Assembly (NCBI GenBank): GCA_963808545.1
Contig: CAWEGB010000015.1
Location: forward strand, 310,001-374,000
DNA: 64,000 nt
Origin: JACVRW01 sp963808545
GTDB lineage: Bacteria; Actinomycetota; Thermoleophilia; Solirubrobacterales; Thermoleophilaceae
Direction: 5' to 3'
The position numbers and the translations under genes are program-made. Below the pieces are notes generated by a model. That model was given only the letters and a program-made list of their open reading frames with translations, made no database searches and was not told the origin of the DNA. This document shows positions 32,771 through 40,079 of the stretch, one piece after another. Every line of letters begins with the position of its first letter. Position 1 is the stretch's first letter.

Positions 32771-33994
32771 ATGCAGCCCGGTAAGGACGCCTTGGATCTT
32801 CGACAGGACGCCAACGGCTCGCGCCTCAGGTCTCTTAGGCCCAAGGAACACGGCGTGCCGGACGAGGTGTTCGAGCATCTCCCGCACGGGATAGCCGTCA
32901 CCGATCGTGTCGGCGCATTCCTCGCATGGAACACGGCGCTCGAGGAGATACTCGGGCTTGAGGACGACGCCCTGGGAAAGACGTGCTGTGAGCTTCTCGG
33001 GTGCGGTACGCCGAACGGTCTGCCGGGTGGCTGCCTGACAGAGCGGGTGATCCGCGCCGGCGGACGTCAGGTGGCAGGCGTGATTCAGCGCTCGGACGGG
33101 ACCCCCCTGTGGACCACTGTCGCGCCGCTCCGTGACGACGGCTCACGCCTGGTGTTCGAGGTCCGTCGTGTGCCCGAGCGCGGGACGCCGACGCCGGTGC
33201 GCGCACGAGTCACCGAAGATACGCAGGTCCAGGTCTTCACGTTCGGGCGCACGGAGGTGCTCTCGCCGGGCGGCCCCCTGAGCGGGGAGTGGCTGGACCA
33301 ACGACCGGGCCAGCTGCTCAAGTACTTGACGTGCGAGCGTCACCGCGTCGTTCCGACGGAAGAGATCGCGGAGTCCTTCTCCGGCCATGCTCAGCGTTCC
33401 ACACTGAACACCGTTCGCTATTTCATCCACGCCCTGCGCAAGAGGCTCGAGCCGGGTCGGCCGAAGCGCGGCCAGGCTTCGGTCGTGCTCGCGCGCCGTG
33501 GTGGCTACACGCTCAACGACGCCGTGGTCTGGATCGATGCAGACGAGTTCGAGGCTAACGTGAACGCCGGCGTGGCCGCGCTCGCGCATGGAGAACGTGC
33601 CGCGGCCGCGGACCGTTTCGAGAAGGCTTTGTCGCTCTACCAGGGCGACTTCCTTGCCGACGAGCCGTACGCGGAATGGGCTCTGCTGGAGCGTGCGCGG
33701 CTGCGCGCGCTGGTCGAGAAGCCACTGCGCGCGTTGAGCGCGTTCCACGCCGACGACCCCGATGTCGCCGCTCGCTATCTCGAGCGGCTTGCTCAAATGG
33801 AGCCGTTGGACGGCGACGTCCAGCATGAACTGCTGTCGCTCTGGGTGCGCCAGGGGCGGCTCAGCAGGGCGGTGCGCCACTATCAGGCTTTCCAGCAGCG
33901 CCTGCTACGAGAATTCGGCAGTCGCCCTGAGTTCAGCCTCTCCGAGATCGTCGCCCCATCCGGGACTGGCTCAAGCCTCCGCGAATCGCGCTAA
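32771..33994 (+). CDS. PAS - winged-helix - BTAD (SARP-like) regulator
   Basis: 407-residue regulator. Residues about 30-135 form a PAS-type sensor (VFEHLPHGIAVTDRVGAFLA) with a cysteine group, CCELLGC then CLTE, that could bind a metal, haem or Fe-S centre. Residues about 155-255 are an OmpR-like winged helix (EWLDQRPGQLLKYLTCERHR, STLNTVRYFIHALRKRLEP). Residues about 260-400 are a BTAD domain with YQGDFLADEPYAEWALLERA and RLSRAVRHYQAFQQRLLREF. SARP/AfsR-type proteins activate secondary-metabolite or polysaccharide genes by binding direct repeats. ATG 32771 is chosen because it keeps the whole PAS domain and has a purine-rich ribosome site. Confidence 0.82.
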   Translation: MQPGKDALDLRQDANGSRLRSLRPKEHGVPDEVFEHLPHGIAVTDRVGAFLAWNTALEEILGLEDDALGKTCCELLGCGTPNGLPGGCLTERVIRAGGRQVAGVIQRSDGTPLWTTVAPLRDDGSRLVFEVRRVPERGTPTPVRARVTEDTQVQVFTFGRTEVLSPGGPLSGEWLDQRPGQLLKYLTCERHRVVPTEEIAESFSGHAQRSTLNTVRYFIHALRKRLEPGRPKRGQASVVLARRGGYTLNDAVVWIDADEFEANVNAGVAALAHGERAAAADRFEKALSLYQGDFLADEPYAEWALLERARLRALVEKPLRALSAFHADDPDVAARYLERLAQMEPLDGDVQHELLSLWVRQGRLSRAVRHYQAFQQRLLREFGSRPEFSLSEIVAPSGTGSSLRESR

Positions 33995-34000
33995 TACCTG

Positions 34001-34048
34001 GAGGAACGCAGAATCAGCGTCACCGCGAAGGCGTCCTGTTCGTTCCTC
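34001..34048 (+). other. inverted repeat in the regulator/nucleotidyltransferase spacer
   Basis: GAGGAACG (34001-34008) is repeated inverted as CGTTCCTC (34041-34048), a perfect 8-bp stem around 32 bases. It fills most of the 58-base gap between the two genes and ends four bases before the downstream ATG. It could be a weak terminator or a structure that limits translation of the next gene. Confidence 0.35.
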
Positions 34049-34052
34049 ATGT

Positions 34053-35126
34053 ATGGGAGCAAAGCGCGGGCTGCTTCTCTCGACGGATGAGGACAAGGGG
34101 GAAGTCTGGTCACTCCGACCGCTTAGGCGCGAGCTCGCCCCGGTCGCCAACACGCCTCTCATCACGCTCGGGCTGCAGGCTCTGCACGACGCCGGCATTC
34201 GCGAGATCGGAATCGTCAGTGACGCCGGACTTGCGACGCTCGCCCGAGATGCGGTCGTCGAGGTCGGCCTCGACGTGGATCTCGTCCACATAGACCCGCC
34301 CGCGGAGGCTGCGCTGGCGGGACGGCTCCTCGCGGCTGAACCGTTCATTGGCACTGGCCCGTTCGTCGCCAACGTGGCCGGGAGCTTGACCCAGCACGAT
34401 TTCGGCCGCAGCGTGGAACTTCTCGTCCGAAAGGGGCTGGGCGCTCTCGTCGTTTTGGCCAAGTCCGGGTGGCGCAAGCCGCAGACCATCTTGCTGGGAG
34501 GCGGCGACGCTCAGGTTGCAGACAGCGAGCGGCGCCTCGGAGAGGAAACGGTCGCGGGCGCCAACGCCTTCGTCTTCGGCACGGAGATCTTCGACGCGGC
34601 CCACGCGGCGATCGAGGCGAGGCCCAACGCACAGGCCGACGTCACCGACGTCCTGGAAGTTTTGGCCGAGAAGCCAGATCACGTCCAAGCCGTACTTCCC
34701 ACCGGTTGGTCGATGCGCGTCGAAGCTACGGAGGACCTACTCGAGATCAACCGGCTCGTGCTGGACGGTCTGAGCCCTGCTGAGATTCCCGGAGGAGCCT
34801 CCGGGAACCGGATGATGGGCCCGGTGGTCGTCGACGAGACGGCCACGATCGAGAGCTCCGTTCTGAATGGACCGCTCGCGATTGGAGCGGACGCGTACAT
34901 CACGGACTCCTACGTCGGTCCGTACACGGCGATCGGGGCGAGAGCGAGGATCGACGGAGCCGAGATCGAGCGGTCGGTCGTCCTGCCGGCTGCATCGATC
35001 AGTTCCGTCGGCTGCCGGATCGAGGGAAGCGTAATCGGTGTGGATGCCCGAATCACGCGGGAGGTCGTCCCACCGCGCGCGGTGCGGCTCTGTGTCGGCC
35101 AGGATGCACGCGTATCGCTCGCTTGA
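34053..35126 (+). CDS. nucleotidyltransferase-like protein with degraded signature and beta-helix tail
   Basis: 357-residue protein built like a sugar-1-phosphate nucleotidyltransferase (GlgC/RmlA-long type): Rossmann-like domain about 1-240 and left-handed beta-helix about 255-345 (GPLAIGADAYITDSYVGPYT, ARIDGAEIERSVVLP). The strictly conserved GGxGTRLRPLT...PK signature reads STDEDKGEVWSLRPLRRELA then PVANTPL here. The glycine-rich loop and the catalytic lysine of PKP are lost. It is therefore probably a non-catalytic, regulatory relative, or a divergent enzyme. It follows the PAS-BTAD gene by 58 bases on the same strand. Confidence 0.72.
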   Translation: MGAKRGLLLSTDEDKGEVWSLRPLRRELAPVANTPLITLGLQALHDAGIREIGIVSDAGLATLARDAVVEVGLDVDLVHIDPPAEAALAGRLLAAEPFIGTGPFVANVAGSLTQHDFGRSVELLVRKGLGALVVLAKSGWRKPQTILLGGGDAQVADSERRLGEETVAGANAFVFGTEIFDAAHAAIEARPNAQADVTDVLEVLAEKPDHVQAVLPTGWSMRVEATEDLLEINRLVLDGLSPAEIPGGASGNRMMGPVVVDETATIESSVLNGPLAIGADAYITDSYVGPYTAIGARARIDGAEIERSVVLPAASISSVGCRIEGSVIGVDARITREVVPPRAVRLCVGQDARVSLA

Positions 35127-35169
35127 CACTCGAGGAGCGTGGCAGTCAGCTTGAAGGACAGACGGAAGG

Positions 35170-35242
35170 TGGCGAGGGCCGGAATCGAACCGGCGACACC
35201 ACGATTTTCAGTCGTGTGCTCTACCAACTGAGCTACCTCGCC
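35170..35242 (-). tRNA. tRNA-Phe (GAA)
   Basis: Full cloverleaf on the minus strand: acceptor GGCGAGG/CCTCGCC, D-arm GCTC/GAGC, anticodon stem CACGA/TCGTG with loop CTGAAAA (anticodon GAA), and T-arm GCCGG/CCGGC with loop TTCGATT. The discriminator is A, and CCA is not encoded. Its 3' end faces the glycan locus and is partly duplicated at 10094-10136 and 7551-7573. Confidence 0.95.
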
Positions 35243-35289
35243 GCAGCAGCCAGACGATGGTAGCGGCCGGTCCCAGCAGGACGCGAAGG

Positions 35290-35530
35290 CGTCGCGGCGC
35301 GGAGTGAGGCCGACGCCGGGGACGCAGACAGGTTGCGCCTGCGGACCCTGGAGAAGGAGATGCTTGAGGACCGTGCGCTCGGAGCTCGCGGTGGTGACGG
35401 CGGCGACGTTGTCGATGGTCGAGCCCGACGAGGCCTGGACCAGCAGCTCGAAGTTTACCTCCGAACCTCTCCCGGTCCGAGGTTTCCGACGTTGCAGATG
35501 TACACCGGCTTGATCGCGGGTCCTCGGGTG
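35290..35530 (-). pseudogene. DUF11-domain gene remnant
   Basis: On the minus strand IKPVYICNVGNLGPGE is followed, after a one-base shift, by VNFELLVQASSGSTIDNVAA then VTTASSERTV. This is the C-terminal half of a DUF11 repeat (consensus CxxGxLxPGxxxxxxxxVxxxxxGxxxNxAxVxS). It lies just downstream of the DUF11-containing surface-protein gene and just upstream of the tRNA 5' end. It may be a decayed extra repeat of the neighbouring gene or of a lost paralogue. The rest of 35243-35607 shows no other gene. Confidence 0.45.
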
Positions 35531-35607
35531 ACGCGGCGGCGCCGGATCGAGCGTGAGGCGATGAGACGGGCATCGACAACTGCTGCCCGGCGGCGCGCCG
35601 CCACGGG

Positions 35608-37821
35608 TCAGCAGGCGGCGCGCGCGACCGCGGCAGCGCAGACGCCGCGCACGCCGCCCTGCTCGCGCACGCGCACTCGCGCGCGGTCGTCGTTGTTGGC
35701 GAGCGTCTGCTCGGGCGTGGCGGTGCCGGCCACGGCGAGGTTGCTGATCCGCGGGGTGCCGACCGCGCGCACACGCACGCGGATCGTGGCCCGCTCGCCC
35801 GGGTCCAGCAGCCCGATGCGGCAGATCAGGGGCGTCCGCCCGTTGCAGGCGCCCCTACTGGTGCGCGCCGATACGAGCTGGGCGTTGACTCCCGGGGCGT
35901 CATCGACGATCACCTGCTGGGCGGCCGCCGGGCCGGCGTTGCGCACGGTGATCTCAAAGGTGGCGATCTTCCCGTAGTTCACGCGCCGCTGGAGCGCCCG
36001 CTTGGTCACTACGAGATCCGGCGTCGGCCCGGACGGTGACGGCTCGGGCTGCGGGTCGGGGGTGACCGGGAGCGGCGGCGCGTCCGGGGTGAACGAGTCG
36101 ACGAACCGGCACCGCACGCGCGGGTGCTTGCGGGTCAGCGTAACGGTCGTCTGGCCCTGGCTGAAGCCGCGCAGCCGGCCTGCGCAGTTGATCTCCACCA
36201 GCGTCCAGCGACCCTCGCCCTCCGGCGTGGTGCCGGTCTCCTGAATCACGTAGCGGCCCAGGCGCAGGCGCCCGGTGGAGTCGCCGCGCGCCAGCGCCGG
36301 CTTGTCCTCGGCGGTGGTCGTGGCGGTCTGGACGTACTGGCGGGCTGGGTTCGCCACGGGTGTGATCTGGAAGCCGGTGGTGCCGGTGCGCCCGCGCGTG
36401 ACCTTGGCGATCGCGATCCCGCCGTACGGCACGAAGCGGTTCTCGAACACGCACGCCTGGCCCTCGCCGGCCGTGATCGTCACCTGCTTCGGGGGCGGGG
36501 TGCGCCGTCTTCCGGCGCGCCGGCTGACCTCGCGCCGGCGGGCGTTGCAGTTGACGGCGATCTGCCGCCAGCGGCCGCCGCGCCTGGTCGGCAGCTGTTC
36601 GGACACCTCGTAGGTCCCGGCGTCGAGGGGGATCGGACCGGACTCGGCGTCGGCCGCGTCGCCCTCACTGGTCGTGGTCGCCGAGGTCGTGACCGGGTCG
36701 CCGCCGCCCTCGGGCGTCACGGTGAAGTCGAACGTGTCAAGGGCGCCGAAGCTGATCTTGGACAGCAGCAGGTTGCCGGGCGGCGGCGTCAATGCGTCGG
36801 TGTACGTGCACGTCACGGTGTCGCCGGCGAGCAGCCGGATGGTGGCGGTCGCGCCCGCCTCGGTCACGACGCTGCCGCCGGCCGTGCAGTCGAGGTCGGT
36901 GAGCGTCCAGCCGGCCGGGACGAGCTCGGTGACCGTCCACGCGGCGTCGGTAGGACCCGTGGCGGCGCGGTAGAAGGTGGCCGACGACGTGCCGCCGTTG
37001 ATGATCGGCAGGTCGAACCGGTGATCGCTCGTGTACGAGATGTTCCCTTCGAACGTGAAGTTCTGGTCGGCGTTCGGCGGGTCACTGACCTGCTTTTTGA
37101 TGACGATCTTGCCGCTGGTCGGCGGAGGCACGACGTAGTACGCGAAGCAGTACACGTGCCGGCTGCCGCTCGGGAACTTGATGTACTCGACGTTGTCGCC
37201 GTTGACGTTGTCGGTGGCGCAGCGCAAGGCCCCAAACGCGTAGGTGTTGGGAAACGGCACGTCGAGCACGGGGTCGGTGGTGGTACCGCCCTGGATCCAC
37301 AGCGACCCCTTCGGCGCACGGTCCAACTGGTCCCTCGTGAGCTCGATCGTGGTCGCGCCCTGGACGGGCTGGGTCTGGTCGTCGATCTCGCCGAGCGTGT
37401 TGCGCCACGGAATCGATGCGAGCGTCGTGATGTCGGTGTCATCGGCGCCGCCGACGACCGACAGCGACCCCCACGACCCGGTCACCTTGCCCGGGGCGAT
37501 CGCGTTGCCGATCTTGAACTGCCAGCCGGTGATCGGCGTGCAGTTGGGCTGAACCTCCTGCTCGACGTCGAGGTCGACCTCCTCGCCGGCCCTGTACGGG
37601 GTGTTAGGGCCGAGGTCGCGCAGGCTCTCCTGGATGTTGTTGCGCGCCCGGTTGGCGGTGATGGACTGGTAGTTCGGGCACTCCCGGGCGGCGATCGTGA
37701 CGAAGTGGTCGGTGCCTTCCCCGTCGGGCCCGGGCGGCTGCTGCGCCCAGGCGGGAGGGGTGCAGAGGACGAGGGCCACGAGAGCCGCTGCCGCGCTGAT
37801 GCTTCGGGCGCGCCGCTGCAC
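35608..37821 (-). CDS. large secreted surface protein with SpaA-like and DUF11 domains
   Basis: 737-residue secreted protein. It has a signal peptide (ISAAAALVALVLCTPPAWAQ, cleavage near 26) and an N-terminal unique beta-rich domain to about 235. Prealbumin/SpaA-like modules begin at KIVIKKQVSDPPNADQNFTF, NLLLSKISFGALDTFDFTVT and GIAIAKVTRGRTGTTGFQIT. A proline-rich linker (PLPVTPDPQPEPSPSGPTP) leads to a DUF11 domain (LVVTKRALQRRVNYGKIATF to SNLAVAGTATPEQTLANNDD). No LPxTG or hydrophobic anchor is present at the C-terminus, so it is released or held by other contacts. It probably acts as an adhesin or envelope scaffold. Confidence 0.8.
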   Translation of the reverse strand: MQRRARSISAAAALVALVLCTPPAWAQQPPGPDGEGTDHFVTIAARECPNYQSITANRARNNIQESLRDLGPNTPYRAGEEVDLDVEQEVQPNCTPITGWQFKIGNAIAPGKVTGSWGSLSVVGGADDTDITTLASIPWRNTLGEIDDQTQPVQGATTIELTRDQLDRAPKGSLWIQGGTTTDPVLDVPFPNTYAFGALRCATDNVNGDNVEYIKFPSGSRHVYCFAYYVVPPPTSGKIVIKKQVSDPPNADQNFTFEGNISYTSDHRFDLPIINGGTSSATFYRAATGPTDAAWTVTELVPAGWTLTDLDCTAGGSVVTEAGATATIRLLAGDTVTCTYTDALTPPPGNLLLSKISFGALDTFDFTVTPEGGGDPVTTSATTTSEGDAADAESGPIPLDAGTYEVSEQLPTRRGGRWRQIAVNCNARRREVSRRAGRRRTPPPKQVTITAGEGQACVFENRFVPYGGIAIAKVTRGRTGTTGFQITPVANPARQYVQTATTTAEDKPALARGDSTGRLRLGRYVIQETGTTPEGEGRWTLVEINCAGRLRGFSQGQTTVTLTRKHPRVRCRFVDSFTPDAPPLPVTPDPQPEPSPSGPTPDLVVTKRALQRRVNYGKIATFEITVRNAGPAAAQQVIVDDAPGVNAQLVSARTSRGACNGRTPLICRIGLLDPGERATIRVRVRAVGTPRISNLAVAGTATPEQTLANNDDRARVRVREQGGVRGVCAAAVARAAC

Positions 37822-37900
37822 AGGCGCATATCAAACACCATCGGGCAGGGGCGCGCCACCCGTGCAAGGCGGTCCCCGCGGCCGGCCGTGTTGACGCGTT

Positions 37901-39367
37901 CTATGCAGCCGCCCCTGCCGGCGCCGCGTCGCCGCGCCGCGCCGCCTCGGCGTGCTCACGGCTGTCCTTCGACGAGATCAGCACCGCCGCGAGCACCGCG
38001 GCCAGGAGCGCCATGCCGGCGCCCACCAGGAACGCGTCCTGGAAGCCCTCGGTCAGAGCGACGGCCGGGTTGCGCTCACCGGAGGCGAACACGTCATCGG
38101 TCGTGCTGGTGGCCACCGTGGCCAGGATGGCCAAGCCGAGCGCGCCGCCGACCTGCTGAGAGGTGTTGATGAGGCCGGAGGCCAGGCCCGCCTCGTCGGG
38201 CTTGACGTTCGTGACCGCCGCGATGGTCACCGGCACGAACGAGAGGCCCAGGCCGATGGCCGCGAGCATCGAGGGGAACAGCACGTCTCCGACGTAGCTG
38301 CCGCCGGGCGCGCTCACCTGACCGAACCACAACAGGCCGGCGGCCACGAACAACAGCCCGGCGACAAGGGTGGGCTTGAAGCCGACGCGCGTGACCAGCT
38401 GCGAGGCCAGCCCGGCCGACACGATGATGAGCCCGGCGAGCGGCAGGTAGGCGAGGCCGGCCTTGAGCGGCTCGTAGCCCAGCACCTGCTGCATGTAGAG
38501 CGAGATGAAGAAGAACATCGAGAACAGCGACATGCCGAGCAGCAGCCCGATGACGTTCGCCCCGCGTAGCGTGCGCAGCCGGAAGATCGAGAAGGGCATG
38601 AGCGGATGGCGCGTACGCGACTCGATCACCAGGAACGCGGCCAGCAGCACCAGCGCGATGCCGCCCAGCACGAGCGTCTGGGTTGAGCCCCAGCCGGCAT
38701 CGTTTGCGTCGACCAGCGTGTAGACGAGCAGGGCGAGACCGGCGGTGACCGACACCGCGCCGGCGATGTCGAACGAGGCGCGGGACTCGTCGCGGCTGTC
38801 CTCGAGCAGGCGCGGCGCCAGCAGCGCGGCCGCGATTCCGATCGGGGTGTTCACGAACAGGACCCACTCCCAGCCGAGCGTCTCGGTGAGAATGCCGCCG
38901 AGCAGCACGCCCGCGGCTCCGCCCGAACCGGCCACCGCTCCCCACACGCCCAGCGCCTTGTTGCGCTCGGCGCCCTCGGAGAAGGTGGTGGTGACGATGG
39001 CGAGCGCGGCAGGCGAGATCAGCGCCGCGCCGAGTCCCTGGACGGCTCGCGCGGCGATCAGCCAGATGTCGCTCTGAGCGAGGCCGCCGACCAGAGAGGC
39101 CGCCGCGAACAGCCACATGCCCCAGATGAACATGCGCCGGCGGCCCAGCAGGTCGGCCAGGCGGCCGCCGAGCAGCAGGAAGCCGCCGAAGAAGAGGGTG
39201 TAGGAGTTGATGACCCAGGACAGGTCGCCCTGGGCGAAGTCGAGGTCCTCGCCGATCGAGGGCAGGGCGACGTTGACGATCGAGGCGTCCAGGACGACGA
39301 CGAACTGGGCCACGGCCAGCAGCGCGAGGGCCAGGTTCTTGGCTCGTGCCGTATCGGTGGAATTCAA
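37901..39367 (-). CDS. DHA2-family MFS drug efflux transporter
   Basis: 488-residue, 14-helix major facilitator of the EmrB/QacA type. Motif A GGRLADLLGRRRMF and the family motif VLDASIVNVALPSIGEDL near helix 1 are present, as is the antiporter motif C-like GPAAGVLLGG region (AAGVLLGGILTETLGWEW). It exports hydrophobic compounds in exchange for protons. It is divergent from a TetR-type repressor, and the 88 bases between contain two identical palindromic half-site pairs, so it is very probably controlled by that repressor. Confidence 0.92.
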   Translation of the reverse strand: MNSTDTARAKNLALALLAVAQFVVVLDASIVNVALPSIGEDLDFAQGDLSWVINSYTLFFGGFLLLGGRLADLLGRRRMFIWGMWLFAAASLVGGLAQSDIWLIAARAVQGLGAALISPAALAIVTTTFSEGAERNKALGVWGAVAGSGGAAGVLLGGILTETLGWEWVLFVNTPIGIAAALLAPRLLEDSRDESRASFDIAGAVSVTAGLALLVYTLVDANDAGWGSTQTLVLGGIALVLLAAFLVIESRTRHPLMPFSIFRLRTLRGANVIGLLLGMSLFSMFFFISLYMQQVLGYEPLKAGLAYLPLAGLIIVSAGLASQLVTRVGFKPTLVAGLLFVAAGLLWFGQVSAPGGSYVGDVLFPSMLAAIGLGLSFVPVTIAAVTNVKPDEAGLASGLINTSQQVGGALGLAILATVATSTTDDVFASGERNPAVALTEGFQDAFLVGAGMALLAAVLAAVLISSKDSREHAEAARRGDAAPAGAAA

Positions 39368-39385
39368 GTGCTACTCCTCACAAGC

Positions 39386-39426
39386 GGAATCTGTGTTCCG
39401 GTTACCATACGGAATTGCGGTTCCGT
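39386..39426. promoter_or_regulatory. two TetR-type operators, CGGAA-N6-TTCCG
   Basis: Two perfect palindromes with the same arms and spacing, CGGAA-tctgtg-TTCCG (39386-39401) and CGGAA-ttgcgg-TTCCG (39411-39426), lie 25 bases apart between the divergent MFS and TetR genes. The position and symmetry fit a repressor that controls both promoters and senses a pump substrate. Confidence 0.75.
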
Positions 39427-39455
39427 TTGTCAACTCCCGGTACTAGGATCACTAC

Positions 39456-40061
39456 ATGACGACTACGGATGCGACCGCCGGACCGGCCCAGCGCAGCATG
39501 CGCGCGGACGCCCGGCGCAACCGCGACCGCATCCTGGCCGCCGCACGCGAGGCCTTTGCCGAGTACGGGGCCGAGACGCAGATGGACGACATCGCGGGGC
39601 GGGCGCAGGTCGGAGTGGGAACCCTGTACCGGCACTTCCCGACCAAGGATGCGCTGACCGCCGAGTTGGTGAAGATCAAGCTAGCCGCCTTCGCGGCCCT
39701 CGCACGCGAGAAGTTCGAAACTGACGAGCGGCCGTTCGACTCGTTCGCGGATCTGCTGCGCGAGCACACGGAGGTGATGGAGGCCGACGCCTCGCAGCAG
39801 CGCATGATCTTCGCCCTGACCCGCGAGTCGATGGAGCAGATAGCCCCCACAGCGGCGGACCTGCGCAAAGCGCTCCAACAGATCCTCGACCGGGCGCAGG
39901 CCGCCGGCGAGATGCGGCCCGACCTGACCGTGGACGACGTGCGCACCCTGACGTGCGGTCTCGGGAGCATGATGGCAGCGGACGCCATGGGCGTGATGCG
40001 CTACGACTGGCGCCGCGCGCTCGGCTTCTGGCTCGACGGCATTAGGGCCGAGTCCGCGTAG
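39456..40061 (+). CDS. TetR-family repressor of the adjacent MFS pump
   Basis: 201-residue TetR regulator. The N-terminal HTH includes RDRILAAAREAFAEYGAETQ, MDDIAGRAQVGVGTLYRHFP and TKDALTAEL. The all-helical C-terminal domain binds ligand and dimerises. It is divergent from the pump gene, with two CGGAA-N6-TTCCG palindromes between them. It probably represses both genes until an exported drug or metabolite binds. A small gap separates it from the downstream DUF3352 lipoprotein gene. Confidence 0.92.
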   Translation: MTTTDATAGPAQRSMRADARRNRDRILAAAREAFAEYGAETQMDDIAGRAQVGVGTLYRHFPTKDALTAELVKIKLAAFAALAREKFETDERPFDSFADLLREHTEVMEADASQQRMIFALTRESMEQIAPTAADLRKALQQILDRAQAAGEMRPDLTVDDVRTLTCGLGSMMAADAMGVMRYDWRRALGFWLDGIRAESA

Positions 40062-40079
40062 CTATCGTGAGCCGCCCCG

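Larger units (their letters stand above)
10094..35170. mobile_element. candidate genomic island in tRNA-Phe carrying the glycan locus
   Basis: The interval is bounded by the intact tRNA-Phe gene, whose 3' end faces inward at 35170, and by a directly repeated 43-nt copy of that 3' end at 10094. It carries an exopolysaccharide-type gene set, several decayed genes, and regulators near the tRNA end. No integrase, excisionase or transfer gene is visible. If it is an island it is therefore immobilised, or only its boundary scar persists. The 31-35 kb regulatory genes next to the tRNA may be core rather than acquired. The boundary repeat is seen directly; island status is inferred. Confidence 0.45.

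Noticed and set aside
36124..38169. Plus-strand open frame of 681 codons
   Set aside because: Antisense to the signal-peptide-bearing surface protein and the MFS gene; no domain and a biased composition.
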